A stretch of DNA of 40,841 nt from Chloroflexota bacterium. Its GTDB lineage: Bacteria > Chloroflexota > Anaerolineae > Promineifilales > Promineifilaceae. Under the pieces are notes generated by a model. The model searched no databases. It saw only the letters and a list, made by a program, of their open reading frames with translations, and was not told where the DNA came from. Positions 33,738 through 40,841 of the stretch are shown here, piece by piece. A program made the position numbers and the translations under genes. Location of the stretch: assembly GCA_020628815.1 (NCBI GenBank), contig JAHDEN010000008.1:1-40841 (forward strand), given 5' to 3'. Position 1 is the first letter of the stretch. Every line of letters starts with the position of its first letter.

Positions 33738-35072
33738 ATGAAAAATCGTTTATTCAGATTATTCGGTCTGTTGGGCAGCCTCTTCTTTTTGGGTGCGATC
33801 ACGATTTTTGCGTACGGCGTTTACCGGTATGGGTCGGTTGCCGCGCTGATGAATCGAGTACGTGTTGAAGTAGCCAGTTTGCAACCGAGTGAGCCGGTAG
33901 TAGTGGCTACATTTGTTCCTGAACAACAAGTTAGCGCTGATGAGTTTACGGCCGCGCTTGAGCTTGAGACGACTCAGCCATTGCCCACGCCGGTATTGAT
34001 TGTAGAGACTGTACCGCCGGTTGTAGAGCCGGAAGCTGTAGCTGCAACCGAAACCGCTACGCCGCAACCAACCCTAACACCTACCGTGTTACCAACGGCG
34101 ACACCCATCCCGATTTATGCGCCAAAATTAGATTTTGTGAATTTAACCGGCTATCAACACAATTGGCAGACATGGAATAACTGCGGCCCGGCCACAATTG
34201 CAACCTACTTAAGTTTTCACGGGAAAAGGATTGCGCAAGCTGACACGGCCGCCGTTCTAAAACCAAATGAGAGTGATAAGAACGTGCGGGTAGACGAAAT
34301 TGTTTCTTTTGTCGAGTCTCGCTTTCCAGACCTGGTTGTTACCCCTTTGATCAATGGATCTGCTGAAGAATTACAGCTGTTGCTGAGCAATAATTTGCCG
34401 GTTATGTTACAGACGTGGCTTGAAGAAGATCCGGATGATGGGATGGGGCATTATCGGTTTTTAGTTGGGTATGATCAGGCTACGGCCGAATGGATTGTCT
34501 CCGATTCATACGTCTCTACCGGCGTAGAATCCCCATATGCTGGCATTCGTGTAGAGAACCAGAAATTTCTTGATCATTGGTTGGTATTCGACAATATTTT
34601 TATTCTCATCTACGAACCAGATGAGGCCGAGCTTGTTCGGTCAATTATTGGGGATGATTTAGATCCTGAACAAAATCTTGAGCGGGCGTTGGTTGACTAT
34701 GCAGCCAAGCTACAGGCTGATGATCAAAATCCGTTTTTATGGCATACGATGGGGGACTTGCTGTTGCAGGACGGCCGGCCAGAGCAAGCGGCTCAAGCTT
34801 ATGATCAAGCCCGGGCCATTGGGCTACCTTGGCGCATGTTTTGGTACAACTTTGGGGTCTTTGAGGCCTATTCACTGGTCGGCCGACATCAAGATGCGCT
34901 CGACCTTGCAGACGCCACCATCGAATCAGGTGGGCCTGGTGAAGAGATTTATTTGTGGAAAGGGATAGCCCACAAGGCACTTGGCAATGAAGCGGCCGCA
35001 CAGGATGCCTTTAACAAAGGGCTGTGGTGGAACCCGACTTATCAACCGATTTTAGAGGCGAGCCGGAGCTAA
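33738..35072 (+). CDS. Exported C39-like cysteine peptidase with TPR repeats
   Basis: 444 residues. An N-terminal membrane anchor or signal (about 6-28) is followed by a Thr/Pro/Val-rich linker (about 75-130), then a C39_2-type papain-like domain. The catalytic Cys is C149 in WNNCGPATIATYLSFHGK, the His is H238 in GMGHYRFLVGYD, and D256 in WIVSDSY is the likely third residue. The C-terminal 130 residues form tetratricopeptide-like helix pairs (NPFLWHTMGDLLLQDGRPEQAAQAYDQA; AYSLVGRHQDALDLADATIE; GNEAAAQDAFNKGLWWNP). The layout suggests a surface protease or peptide-binding protein acting outside the membrane. Substrate unknown. Ribosome site AAGAGGA lies rather far (about 12 bases) upstream. 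Confidence 0.83.
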   Translation: MKNRLFRLFGLLGSLFFLGAITIFAYGVYRYGSVAALMNRVRVEVASLQPSEPVVVATFVPEQQVSADEFTAALELETTQPLPTPVLIVETVPPVVEPEAVAATETATPQPTLTPTVLPTATPIPIYAPKLDFVNLTGYQHNWQTWNNCGPATIATYLSFHGKRIAQADTAAVLKPNESDKNVRVDEIVSFVESRFPDLVVTPLINGSAEELQLLLSNNLPVMLQTWLEEDPDDGMGHYRFLVGYDQATAEWIVSDSYVSTGVESPYAGIRVENQKFLDHWLVFDNIFILIYEPDEAELVRSIIGDDLDPEQNLERALVDYAAKLQADDQNPFLWHTMGDLLLQDGRPEQAAQAYDQARAIGLPWRMFWYNFGVFEAYSLVGRHQDALDLADATIESGGPGEEIYLWKGIAHKALGNEAAAQDAFNKGLWWNPTYQPILEASRS

Positions 35073-35081
35073 TTGCACACG

Positions 35082-35684
35082 CTATTTGGGTAACAAATCA
35101 TCACATCCCTGCGAAATTAGCCGATGGCACATAGACGCCATTTCTTGAGCCGAATAGGGCATGTCGTTTCGAATCCACCAAACAATAAGCGAAAACATAG
35201 CCCCCGCCACAAATCGTGAGGAAATTTCATGCGGTATTTCCCCATCTGCCTGCGGGCCATAAAATGCAACTGTGTTGCGGTGTGCCACGGCCGCAATGTA
35301 GTCGATAATCTGGTGGATAATTCCCCCAAATCCATTTGAGTCTAGAATCACCTTGTATAGGTCAGCGTGCTCTGCTACATGCTCAAAAACCAGTTGGTCA
35401 TAACAATCATCAATCCAAACCGGTTTGTCAGGGTTGCTTGAAATATCTTCCTCAATTCTTTGTGCCAACTGATCAAATCTGCTTTCTAGTGACTGATAAA
35501 GCAGCTCTTCTTTTGTCCCATAGTGCAGATAAAACGTAGCACGATTCATATCTGCACGGTCAGTAATATCTTTGATTGTTATATCTTCAAAACTGACTTC
35601 ACCCATTAGCTCTAAAAGGGCGGCCGACAGCTGTTTACGACTTCTTAAAACCCGACGGTCTACTTTTCTCTTTGGCTTTTGCAT
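35082..35684 (-). CDS. TetR/AcrR-family transcriptional regulator
   Basis: 200 residues. The N-terminal HTH spans about residues 12-58: RKQLSAALLELMGEVSFEDITIKDITDRADMNRATFYLHYGTKEELL is a standard TetR helix-turn-helix, although split over helices 1 to 4. The ligand-binding domain (about 75-198) is of the TetR_C type seen in many Firmicutes and Chloroflexota regulators. It is transcribed divergently from the P450 gene, with a perfect 8 bp inverted repeat between them, so local repression of the P450 and of itself is the likely job. The inducer is unknown. Confidence 0.9.
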   Translation of the reverse strand: MQKPKRKVDRRVLRSRKQLSAALLELMGEVSFEDITIKDITDRADMNRATFYLHYGTKEELLYQSLESRFDQLAQRIEEDISSNPDKPVWIDDCYDQLVFEHVAEHADLYKVILDSNGFGGIIHQIIDYIAAVAHRNTVAFYGPQADGEIPHEISSRFVAGAMFSLIVWWIRNDMPYSAQEMASMCHRLISQGCDDLLPK

Positions 35685-35781
35685 TTATCAACACCTGTTG
35701 TTTATTAAACGCTGCATCAATATTCGTGGTTGACACCGGTGGCATTTCGCTTTAATTTATTGACATCGCGATATTTAAGCA

Positions 35782-35809
35782 ACATTGTGTCAATTAAGAG
35801 TCACAATGT
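35782..35809. promoter_or_regulatory. Candidate TetR operator between tetR and P450 genes
   Basis: ACATTGTG (35782-35789) and CACAATGT (35802-35809) are perfect inverted copies with a 12-base gap. The site lies 36 bases upstream of the P450 start and about 100 bases from the regulator start. TTGACA words at 35730-35735 and 35760-35765 may be -35 boxes of rightward promoters running into it. Binding by the neighbouring TetR protein is inference. Confidence 0.55.
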
Positions 35810-35845
35810 CAAGTAAAACAATCACCTATTATTAGTGGAGGTAGG

Positions 35846-37264
35846 ATGACCGTTCAAAAAGTAATTCCTCAGATGGAAAAAAACTTTCAACAAAAGGCGG
35901 GAGTAACTTTTGCAGACAATTCTCCGGAATTTTTGTTGGCTTTAGCTCAAGAATATGGCGATATTGCTCGATTCCAATTTGGCCCTTTCAAATTTGTGCT
36001 GATTTCCAGCCCAGAAATGGTTCGCGAAGTGTTGATTACACAAGCGAAAAAGTTCCCGAAAGCGAATCGAGATGTTCGACTGCTGTCTAGGGTGTTGGGG
36101 CAGGGATTGGTGACGACGAATGGAGATGAGCACAAGCGGCAACGACGTTTGTCACAGCCCTCTTTTCACCATCGCCGGATCGCATCTTATGCAGAAACGA
36201 TTAGCGACTATGCAGATGTAATTGGATCTGAGTTGCAGCCGGACCAGACAATTAATATGGCTGAAGAGATGGAAGCGTTAACGCTGTATATTGTTTCAAA
36301 AACGCTGTTTGATGTAGATATGGAAGAGATGATCGAGCGTTCGGCCGAAATTGGCCATGCGATTGATGTGCTACAAACGCTGGCTGACAAAAATTTCGAC
36401 AAACTTTTTAACCTGCCGATGTGGATACCAACACCGGACAATATAAAGAACAAAAGGGCACGTAAAGTTCTTGATTCTACGATTACATCCATCATGGAAG
36501 AACGTCGAGAGGGTGGAGAAGATGGTGTGCCAAAGGATACCGGTGACCTTTTATCTATGTTGATGCTGGCTACAGATGAAGATGGCAGCTTTTTGTCTGA
36601 TTTAGAAATTCGTGACCAGTTGTTAACCTTGTTTATCGCAGGGCATGAAACCACATCAAATGCACTTTTGTGGACTTGGTATCTCCTGTCCCAGCACCCT
36701 ACGGTGGAGGCTAAATTGCATGCTGAGCTAGATCAAGTTTTAGGCGGCCGGTTACCCACAATGGATGATCTGAAGTCGTTGCCCTATACAGAAATGGTCC
36801 TAAAAGAATCAATGCGTATTTTGCCTCCGGTTTGGATGTTAAATGCGCGGCAAGCGATTGAAGACACAACGATAATGGGGTACCCGATCCCAAAAGGAAT
36901 TCAGGTGTTTGTTTCTCCCTATGTCATGCATCATTTACCGCAGAATTTCCCTGACCCCGAAAAGTTTGATCCAGAACGATTTAGTGCTGAAAATATCGAT
37001 CAGATTGATAAATATGCGTGGATTCCTTTTGGCGCTGGCGGCCGGGTCTGTATCGGCAACAGTTTTGCCATGATGGAAGCACAACTCATTCTTGCGACAC
37101 TTGCGCAACGGTACAAATTTGAGCTTGATCCTAGTGAATCAGTTCGTTTACAAGCCCGAATTACCATGACAAATAAATTTGGGATGAAGATGAAAGTTGT
37201 GGAACGCAAACGGCCGAGCAATATTTATAGACTGGAAAACGCCGTTCTTGAACCGGTCAATTAA
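35846..37264 (+). CDS. Cytochrome P450
   Basis: 472 residues, full length. All P450 signatures are present: the I-helix AGHETTS (265-271, with the oxygen-activating acid/Thr pair E268-T269), the K-helix KESMR (E321-x2-R324), the PERF block (DPERFSAEN), and the heme loop FGAGGRVCIGN with axial Cys402. The sequence resembles self-standing bacterial P450s of the CYP102/CYP120-like fatty-acid or terpenoid-oxidising type; no reductase is fused. It would need external ferredoxin/flavodoxin partners, none of which is in the window. A very good ribosome site (GGAGG, four bases from the ATG) follows a TetR-type operator, so expression is probably inducible. A carotenoid or other apolar substrate is possible, without direct evidence. 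Confidence 0.93.
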   Translation: MTVQKVIPQMEKNFQQKAGVTFADNSPEFLLALAQEYGDIARFQFGPFKFVLISSPEMVREVLITQAKKFPKANRDVRLLSRVLGQGLVTTNGDEHKRQRRLSQPSFHHRRIASYAETISDYADVIGSELQPDQTINMAEEMEALTLYIVSKTLFDVDMEEMIERSAEIGHAIDVLQTLADKNFDKLFNLPMWIPTPDNIKNKRARKVLDSTITSIMEERREGGEDGVPKDTGDLLSMLMLATDEDGSFLSDLEIRDQLLTLFIAGHETTSNALLWTWYLLSQHPTVEAKLHAELDQVLGGRLPTMDDLKSLPYTEMVLKESMRILPPVWMLNARQAIEDTTIMGYPIPKGIQVFVSPYVMHHLPQNFPDPEKFDPERFSAENIDQIDKYAWIPFGAGGRVCIGNSFAMMEAQLILATLAQRYKFELDPSESVRLQARITMTNKFGMKMKVVERKRPSNIYRLENAVLEPVN

Positions 37265-37307
37265 AAGGCAATCTCAAACTAAGTTGGCGAATATTTTTAA
37301 ACTGCTA

Positions 37308-37344
37308 GACTGATGTTCAAGTAAATTTTATTTGAACATCAGTC
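37308..37344 (+). promoter_or_regulatory. 13 bp hairpin abutting the nucleoside hydrolase start codon
   Basis: GACTGATGTTCAA (37308-37320) and TTGAACATCAGTC (37332-37344) form a perfect inverted repeat with an 11-base AT-rich loop. The second arm ends one base before the ATG at 37345, leaving no room for a separate ribosome site. It lies 44 bases after the P450 stop and has no U tract, so it does not look like a terminator. It may be an operator or a translation-blocking hairpin. Confidence 0.6.
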
Positions 37345-38283
37345 ATGCAAAGAATATTACTCGACACAGATCCCGGCGTAGATGATGCACAAGCCATCTT
37401 GATGGTAACGGCCCATGCAGATACAAAAGTTGAAGCGATTTTTACGGTGGGGGGCAATGTTGGTATTGAACACACAACACGTAATGCGCTCACCATTGTG
37501 GAAGCGATTGAGCAAGATATTCCTGTATACGCCGGGTGTGAAAGTGCCTTCGTATTTGAAGGGGAAGATGCGGCTTACGTTCATGGGAACGATGGACTTG
37601 GGGATTCAAGCCTGCGGCCAAAATCGCGCCAAGTTGAGCCAGAGTTTGCTCCAACCGCTTTAATCCGGATGGCGACGGCCGAACCGGATGCGTTTACCCT
37701 AGTGGCGATTGGCCCCTTGACCAACATCGCTTTAGCCTTGCGCATGGATCCTACGCTTCCAGAAAAAATCAAAAGATTTGTGGTGATGGGTGGGGCTGTG
37801 ACAGGCCAAGGGAATACATCAAACGTTGCGGCCGAATTTAATATTTTTGCAGATCCGGAAGCGGCTTACGTTGTGTTTGAGGCTTGGGGGCGGTCAGGAA
37901 AATTGATTGAGCTTGTTGATTGGGAAGCTACCATTCGCTATGGCATTCCGTTTGAACGGGTTGAAGCGTGGCGCAAAATCGGATCCGCTCGGTCAAAGTT
38001 TTTTGATACCGTTTCAAATCGGTCATTTGATAGACCATCCTTGACAGAGGGACGAACGAAAATGTTCGCGGCCGATCCACTTGCACTCGCCGTTGTGGTC
38101 GAGCCATCCTGTGTGACCCATGCAGAAGACCGTTTTGTGATGGTTGAAACGGGCGGCATGTATGCTCGCGGGCAAACAATTGTCGATTGGAATTCGAGAC
38201 TGGGGAAGGCACCCAACGCTCGGATCATTTTAGAGTTAGAGGCAGAGCGTTTTTATCAGCTGTTTGAAGATGGATTAAAGTAG
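37345..38283 (+). CDS. Inosine/uridine-preferring nucleoside hydrolase
   Basis: 312 residues, the usual size. The calcium-binding signature DTDPGVDDAQAI opens the protein (residues 6-17), and family blocks IFTVGGNVGIEHTTRNA, VYAGCE, VHGNDGLGDS, ALGPLTNIALAL-like (VAIGPLTNIALALRMDP), VVMGGAV and EFNIFADPEAAYVVF follow. The enzyme hydrolyses ribonucleosides to ribose and base in salvage. The conserved His near the C-terminal active site is replaced by context that I cannot align by eye (LTEGRTKMFAADPLALAVV keeps the DPLA metal Asp), so substrate preference is open. Same strand as the P450, 80 bases apart. Confidence 0.92.
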   Translation: MQRILLDTDPGVDDAQAILMVTAHADTKVEAIFTVGGNVGIEHTTRNALTIVEAIEQDIPVYAGCESAFVFEGEDAAYVHGNDGLGDSSLRPKSRQVEPEFAPTALIRMATAEPDAFTLVAIGPLTNIALALRMDPTLPEKIKRFVVMGGAVTGQGNTSNVAAEFNIFADPEAAYVVFEAWGRSGKLIELVDWEATIRYGIPFERVEAWRKIGSARSKFFDTVSNRSFDRPSLTEGRTKMFAADPLALAVVVEPSCVTHAEDRFVMVETGGMYARGQTIVDWNSRLGKAPNARIILELEAERFYQLFEDGLK

Positions 38284-38297
38284 AAAGAGAGCCGAGC

Positions 38298-38996
38298 CTA
38301 TTCTTTGATTAAAAAGCGGCCGCAGCTGGGGCAATTAACCCACTGGTTGCTGTTGACTTGCCGTACGGCGCCACCGTCCATTCCAATTTTGCACCCTTCG
38401 CATTTGCTTCCGCTCAATTTGACGATGCCCAATCCACTTTTAGCTTTTAGTAATTTAACGTAGTTGCCCATGATCGAGGCATCGATTTTTTCTGCCTGCC
38501 CTTTTCGTTTTTCTAGAATTCCCTTCATCTCAACAGCTACTTCTTGTTGTTCTGTGCGCAATGTTGCAGATTTGACTTCCCAATCTGCCTCAAGTTCTTG
38601 AAGCATGATTTGATTTGTTTCGAGGTCAGATTTTAGGCTTTCCTGTGTTTCAAGATGTTCCATTAGCTCAAGCTCAACCGTTTCGACCCGGCCGGTCAAA
38701 GACTTAACTTCATTTTCAATATCTTCTAATTCTTTGGGATTTTTTATCTTGCCTGAATATAGAAGATCAGTCGATTTGTTTAACTTTGCTTGCAAGCTCC
38801 CAACTTGCAACTCGCTATCTTTTACTTGAGCTCCGGTTGTTCCCAAAGCTTCGTTTAGTTTTAGAATAACGGCCTTGGTCGAAACCAAGTCGTCGGGCTC
38901 TTGCAAATCACGTTGGATCTCATGTAATTTTGCTCTTAATGTAAAAAGCGATGTGTCAATTTTCTGAAGTGCAAATAGGTCTTTGGGCGTTGCCAT
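38298..38996 (-). CDS. Coiled-coil protein with C-terminal C4 zinc ribbon
   Basis: 232 residues from the ATG at 38996 with AGGTGG upstream; a GTG three codons earlier is less likely. Residues about 5-180 are a long antiparallel coiled coil (DLFALQKIDTSLFTLRAKL, GKIKNPKELEDIENEVKSL), and the end is a zinc ribbon with Cys pairs CEGCKIGM and NCPSCGRF. This is the zf-RING_7/C4-type protein family often annotated near RNase H and NIF3-like genes; it is thought to bind nucleic acid or nucleic acid enzymes. Here those neighbours are absent. Convergent with the nucleoside hydrolase, only 14 bases between stops, and no terminator was seen there. Confidence 0.88.
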   Translation of the reverse strand: MATPKDLFALQKIDTSLFTLRAKLHEIQRDLQEPDDLVSTKAVILKLNEALGTTGAQVKDSELQVGSLQAKLNKSTDLLYSGKIKNPKELEDIENEVKSLTGRVETVELELMEHLETQESLKSDLETNQIMLQELEADWEVKSATLRTEQQEVAVEMKGILEKRKGQAEKIDASIMGNYVKLLKAKSGLGIVKLSGSKCEGCKIGMDGGAVRQVNSNQWVNCPSCGRFLIKE

Positions 38997-39303
38997 GAAG
39001 TCCACCTGTGGGGTAAAAAAGGATTTTTAATAGGATATTTTGGCTATATTACTAACCGACAGGACTATAATACCAAATTTTCAGTGAACGGATGGTACTA
39101 TGACCCTCCTATCTTTGGTATACTGCCTTACGGTACTATGATGACTATTTTCTCATGATCCGATTGTCAGGGGTAATAGGAAGATAGTCATAAGCGCTAA
39201 CTAAAAAAAGACCCACCAATTATTCGAAAGCAAGTTATGTCTACAAAATTTCGCTACCAACTTACTTACACGACCGAGACGAATAAATTGGAAAGGAGAT
39301 ATT
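38997..39303 (+). promoter_or_regulatory. Leader region of the DegU-like regulator
   Basis: About 307 bases with no supported gene. It holds a direct repeat GGTACTATGA at 39094-39103 and 39132-39141, TATAAT at 39066-39071, and an imperfect inverted repeat TGACTATTTTC … GAAGATAGTCA (about 39143-39192). A strong ribosome site AAAGGAGAT precedes the TTG start. It probably contains divergent promoters; no clear -35/-10 pair was identified. Confidence 0.45.
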
Positions 39304-39996
39304 TTGCCAAAAATTAGAGTATTAATTGTTGATGACCATCCAGTATTTCGCCAAGGGATTTGTGACGTTGTTGAAACAGATCCAGATATTAATGTTGTGG
39401 GCCAAGCGGCCGATGGTGAAGTAGCAATCGAATTAGCTTATGAGTTGATGCCTGATGTGATTTTAATGGATATTAACCTGCCTACGATCAACGGGCTGCA
39501 GGTTACCCGTAAAATCAAATCAGTTATGCCAGAAACAAAAGTGGTAGTCATAACTGGATACGACGATGCAGAGCAAGTTTTTCACGCATTACGCGCTGGA
39601 GCTTCTGCTTATTGTCCAAAAGATGTAACTCCAGAATCACTTGTAAAAACGATCCACTCTGTGCGTGATGGCTACTATGCTGTTGGCGAGAAGACGATGA
39701 CACACGAAGATGTGATGCGTTGGATCGAAGAAAAAGTCGGCCGTTTATCAGGCAGCCCATCAGATGATTCAGATGATCTGTTCATTCCACTTTCGCCAAG
39801 AGAAATGGAAATTCTTGAACATGTTACTCGCGGTCTGAGCAACAAAGAAATCGCCTACAAGCTGGGTATTTCTCACCAGACGGTTAAGAATCATATGACA
39901 GCCATCCTGCGCAAGCTACGAGTAGACGATCGCACACAGGCGGCCGTTTACGCTCTGCGTCGAGGCTGGGTTCGGTTAGACCACGTGGCCGCATAA
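39304..39996 (+). CDS. NarL/FixJ (LuxR-type) response regulator, DegU-like
   Basis: 230 residues, starting at a TTG that follows an excellent ribosome site (AAAGGAG, seven bases). The receiver (about 1-120) has VDDHPVFRQG, LMDINLPTINGLQ (phospho-acceptor Asp near 55), VITGYDD and YCPKDVT. The C-terminal LuxR HTH (about 162-222) has LSPREMEILEHVTRGLSNKEIAYKLGISHQTVKNHM. It binds DNA when phosphorylated. The DegS-like kinase encoded 250 bases downstream is the likely partner, though a terminator sits between the two genes. Confidence 0.93.
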   Translation: MPKIRVLIVDDHPVFRQGICDVVETDPDINVVGQAADGEVAIELAYELMPDVILMDINLPTINGLQVTRKIKSVMPETKVVVITGYDDAEQVFHALRAGASAYCPKDVTPESLVKTIHSVRDGYYAVGEKTMTHEDVMRWIEEKVGRLSGSPSDDSDDLFIPLSPREMEILEHVTRGLSNKEIAYKLGISHQTVKNHMTAILRKLRVDDRTQAAVYALRRGWVRLDHVAA

Positions 39997-40026
39997 TCGC
40001 TGAGCGTGTGCTTTAACTTAAATATG

Positions 40027-40060
40027 AGGAGATGGATTACCCATCTCCTTTTTTGTTTTT
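40027..40060 (+). terminator. Rho-independent terminator after the regulator
   Basis: A 9 bp stem, AGGAGATGG (40027-40035) / CCATCTCCT (40041-40049), with loop ATTAC is followed by a T-rich run (TTTTTTGTTTTTT). It lies 30 bases past the regulator stop and shows classical terminator form for the plus strand. Confidence 0.88.
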
Positions 40061-40248
40061 TGTGGGCATTTGAATTAAATTGCGATAATTAATAAAATGC
40101 ACTTATCGGTGATCCGGATAGAATTTAATTTTTAACAGTGGAGCTTAACTGTTTGCGAGTTGATTATCAGCACCATTCAAAATGAGTTATCATCTAGAGA
40201 TTTCCTACAAACCATAGATTTATGGTGTTTAACCCAAAAGAAAAGTTT

Positions 40249-40841
40249 ATGAATTTTGAAGAATTTATTTCTCAAGCAAAAGACGATTACGAACAAATTC
40301 AAGAAAATCTCGAAGAAATTGATGTTCTTATTAAGCAAAGCTCGGCCGAAGTTGAGCAATTGACGAGCCGGAACAATGAGATGACCACTTGGATTCGCCA
40401 GTTAAATATTGAAACTGCCCCCAGAGAAGATATTAAAGATGGCTACGATCAGTTGATCGTAACCCAGCAGCGATTGTTTACCATGCGTGGGCAGTTAGAA
40501 AAATTGCAGGCTGACCATCGAAACATGGAAAAGTTATCCGAAAATTTAGTCAACGTTCTGCAATTTTCGGGCGATGGCAATTTTAGTGGGGGGGCGCATT
40601 CGGCTAAATCCGGCTCAGAATATAAAGAGGCGATTCAAGTGATTGAAACTGAGGAGCTAGCCAGGCAAACGCTTGTCAGAAAAATGCACGATGGGCCGGC
40701 ATCTTCTTTAAGCAATTTTATTCTTCAGGCTGAAATTTGTGAAAAGCTGTTTGATTCTGACCCTGAGCGGGCACGCATCGAATTAAATTCACTAAAAGCT
40801 GATGCCGCACAAACCTTTGGCAAGGTCAAAGATTTTATTTT
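40249..40841 (+). CDS. DegS-like sensor histidine kinase, 3'-truncated
   Basis: The frame runs open to the end of the window; about 197 residues are visible. The N-terminal 130 residues are a helical, coiled-coil sensor region (FEEFISQAKDDYEQIQENL, LTSRNNEMTTWIRQL, LEKLQADHRNMEKLSENLV) as in DegS. The HisKA_3 phospho-acceptor region follows: LVRKMHDGPASSLSNFILQAEICEKLFDSDPERAR is split around the His-Asp-Gly-Pro core. The ATPase domain is cut off by the window edge. No membrane segment, so it is cytoplasmic. An ATG at 40222 in the same frame would add nine residues. Partner of the regulator gene upstream, inferred from family and order. Confidence 0.85.
   Translation, partial: MNFEEFISQAKDDYEQIQENLEEIDVLIKQSSAEVEQLTSRNNEMTTWIRQLNIETAPREDIKDGYDQLIVTQQRLFTMRGQLEKLQADHRNMEKLSENLVNVLQFSGDGNFSGGAHSAKSGSEYKEAIQVIETEELARQTLVRKMHDGPASSLSNFILQAEICEKLFDSDPERARIELNSLKADAAQTFGKVKDFI

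Larger units (their letters stand above)
1..40841. repeat. Over-represented palindrome CGGCCG across coding sequence
   Basis: A by-eye pass found about 150 copies of CGGCCG in the window; a random sequence of balanced composition would hold about 10. Copies lie in nearly every gene on both strands, usually in the frame xCG-GCC-Gxx (Ala/Ser/Pro/Thr then Ala) but also CGG-CCG (Arg-Pro). Intergenic gaps almost lack it, apart from the terminator at 31085-31120. Density is highest in capA (about 14 in 1.26 kb). It recalls the HIP1 octamer of cyanobacteria. Confidence 0.75.

Noticed and set aside
1..40841. tRNA, rRNA, CRISPR arrays, transposase or phage genes
   Set aside because: None was found on reading both strands; short T-loop-like words such as GGTTCAAGTC near 9050 lie inside capA and have no cloverleaf around them.

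Overview
The window most likely comes from a Chloroflexota bacterium (Anaerolineae-like), probably aerobic and mesophilic. This is inferred from gene content, not from a marker gene: a CruF-type carotenoid operon, an FhaA/FhaB-like pair, a UPF0182 giant membrane protein, Thr/Pro-rich linkers behind lipoprotein signals, a DegS/DegU-type pair and many short repeat words between genes. Base composition looks close to balanced. The hexamer CGGCCG is strikingly frequent: about 150 by-eye hits against roughly 10 expected by chance, almost all in coding sequence. No rRNA, tRNA, CRISPR array, transposase or phage gene was seen.

Layout. 1-4517 (+): carotenoid operon with a 5'-truncated lycopene cyclase-domain protein, CruF-like hydratase, PlsY-like acyltransferase, family 2 glycosyltransferase and CrtI/CrtD-type desaturase. 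4624-4731: cluster of four short hairpins. 4754-6756 (-): methyltransferase and two FHA proteins. 6957-10193 (+): selD with an in-frame UGA read as selenocysteine and a SECIS-like hairpin, then two lipoproteins (VanY-type D,D-carboxypeptidase, CapA family). 10190-17142 (-): a 59-residue membrane protein, a gene broken by an amber codon, a YfhO-family membrane protein carrying repeat-derived in-frame insertions, a sensor kinase/response regulator pair with a small membrane protein, and RidA. 17231-17443 (+): relic of an MFS transporter.

17807-24990 (+) is the most unusual part. A 770-residue lipoprotein is followed by a 1608-residue exported protein that joins two discoidin-like domains, a complete copper-radical oxidase (galactose/glyoxal oxidase type), a PKD domain, a YVTN beta-propeller and a di-heme MauG/CcpA-type peroxidase. 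Convergent to it (25122-27814, -) is a Tat-exported molybdenum hydroxylase of the IorAB type. The three could form an extracytoplasmic chain: alcohol to aldehyde plus H2O2 (copper oxidase), aldehyde to acid (Mo enzyme), H2O2 consumed (heme peroxidase). This chain is inference.

28145-40841: UPF0182 protein (+), REC-PAS-histidine kinase (-), histone-deacetylase-like hydrolase (-), secreted C39-like peptidase with TPRs (+), TetR regulator (-) divergent from a cytochrome P450 (+) with a candidate operator between them, nucleoside hydrolase (+), coiled-coil zinc-ribbon protein (-), DegU-like regulator (+), and the truncated start of a DegS-like kinase (+).

A recurring theme is short inverted repeats immediately upstream of start codons (selD, the lipoprotein at 17807, the kinase at 32626, the nucleoside hydrolase at 37345). 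Another is intergenic-type repeat words that have become part of coding sequence (signal peptides of VanY and CapA, loops of YfhO).
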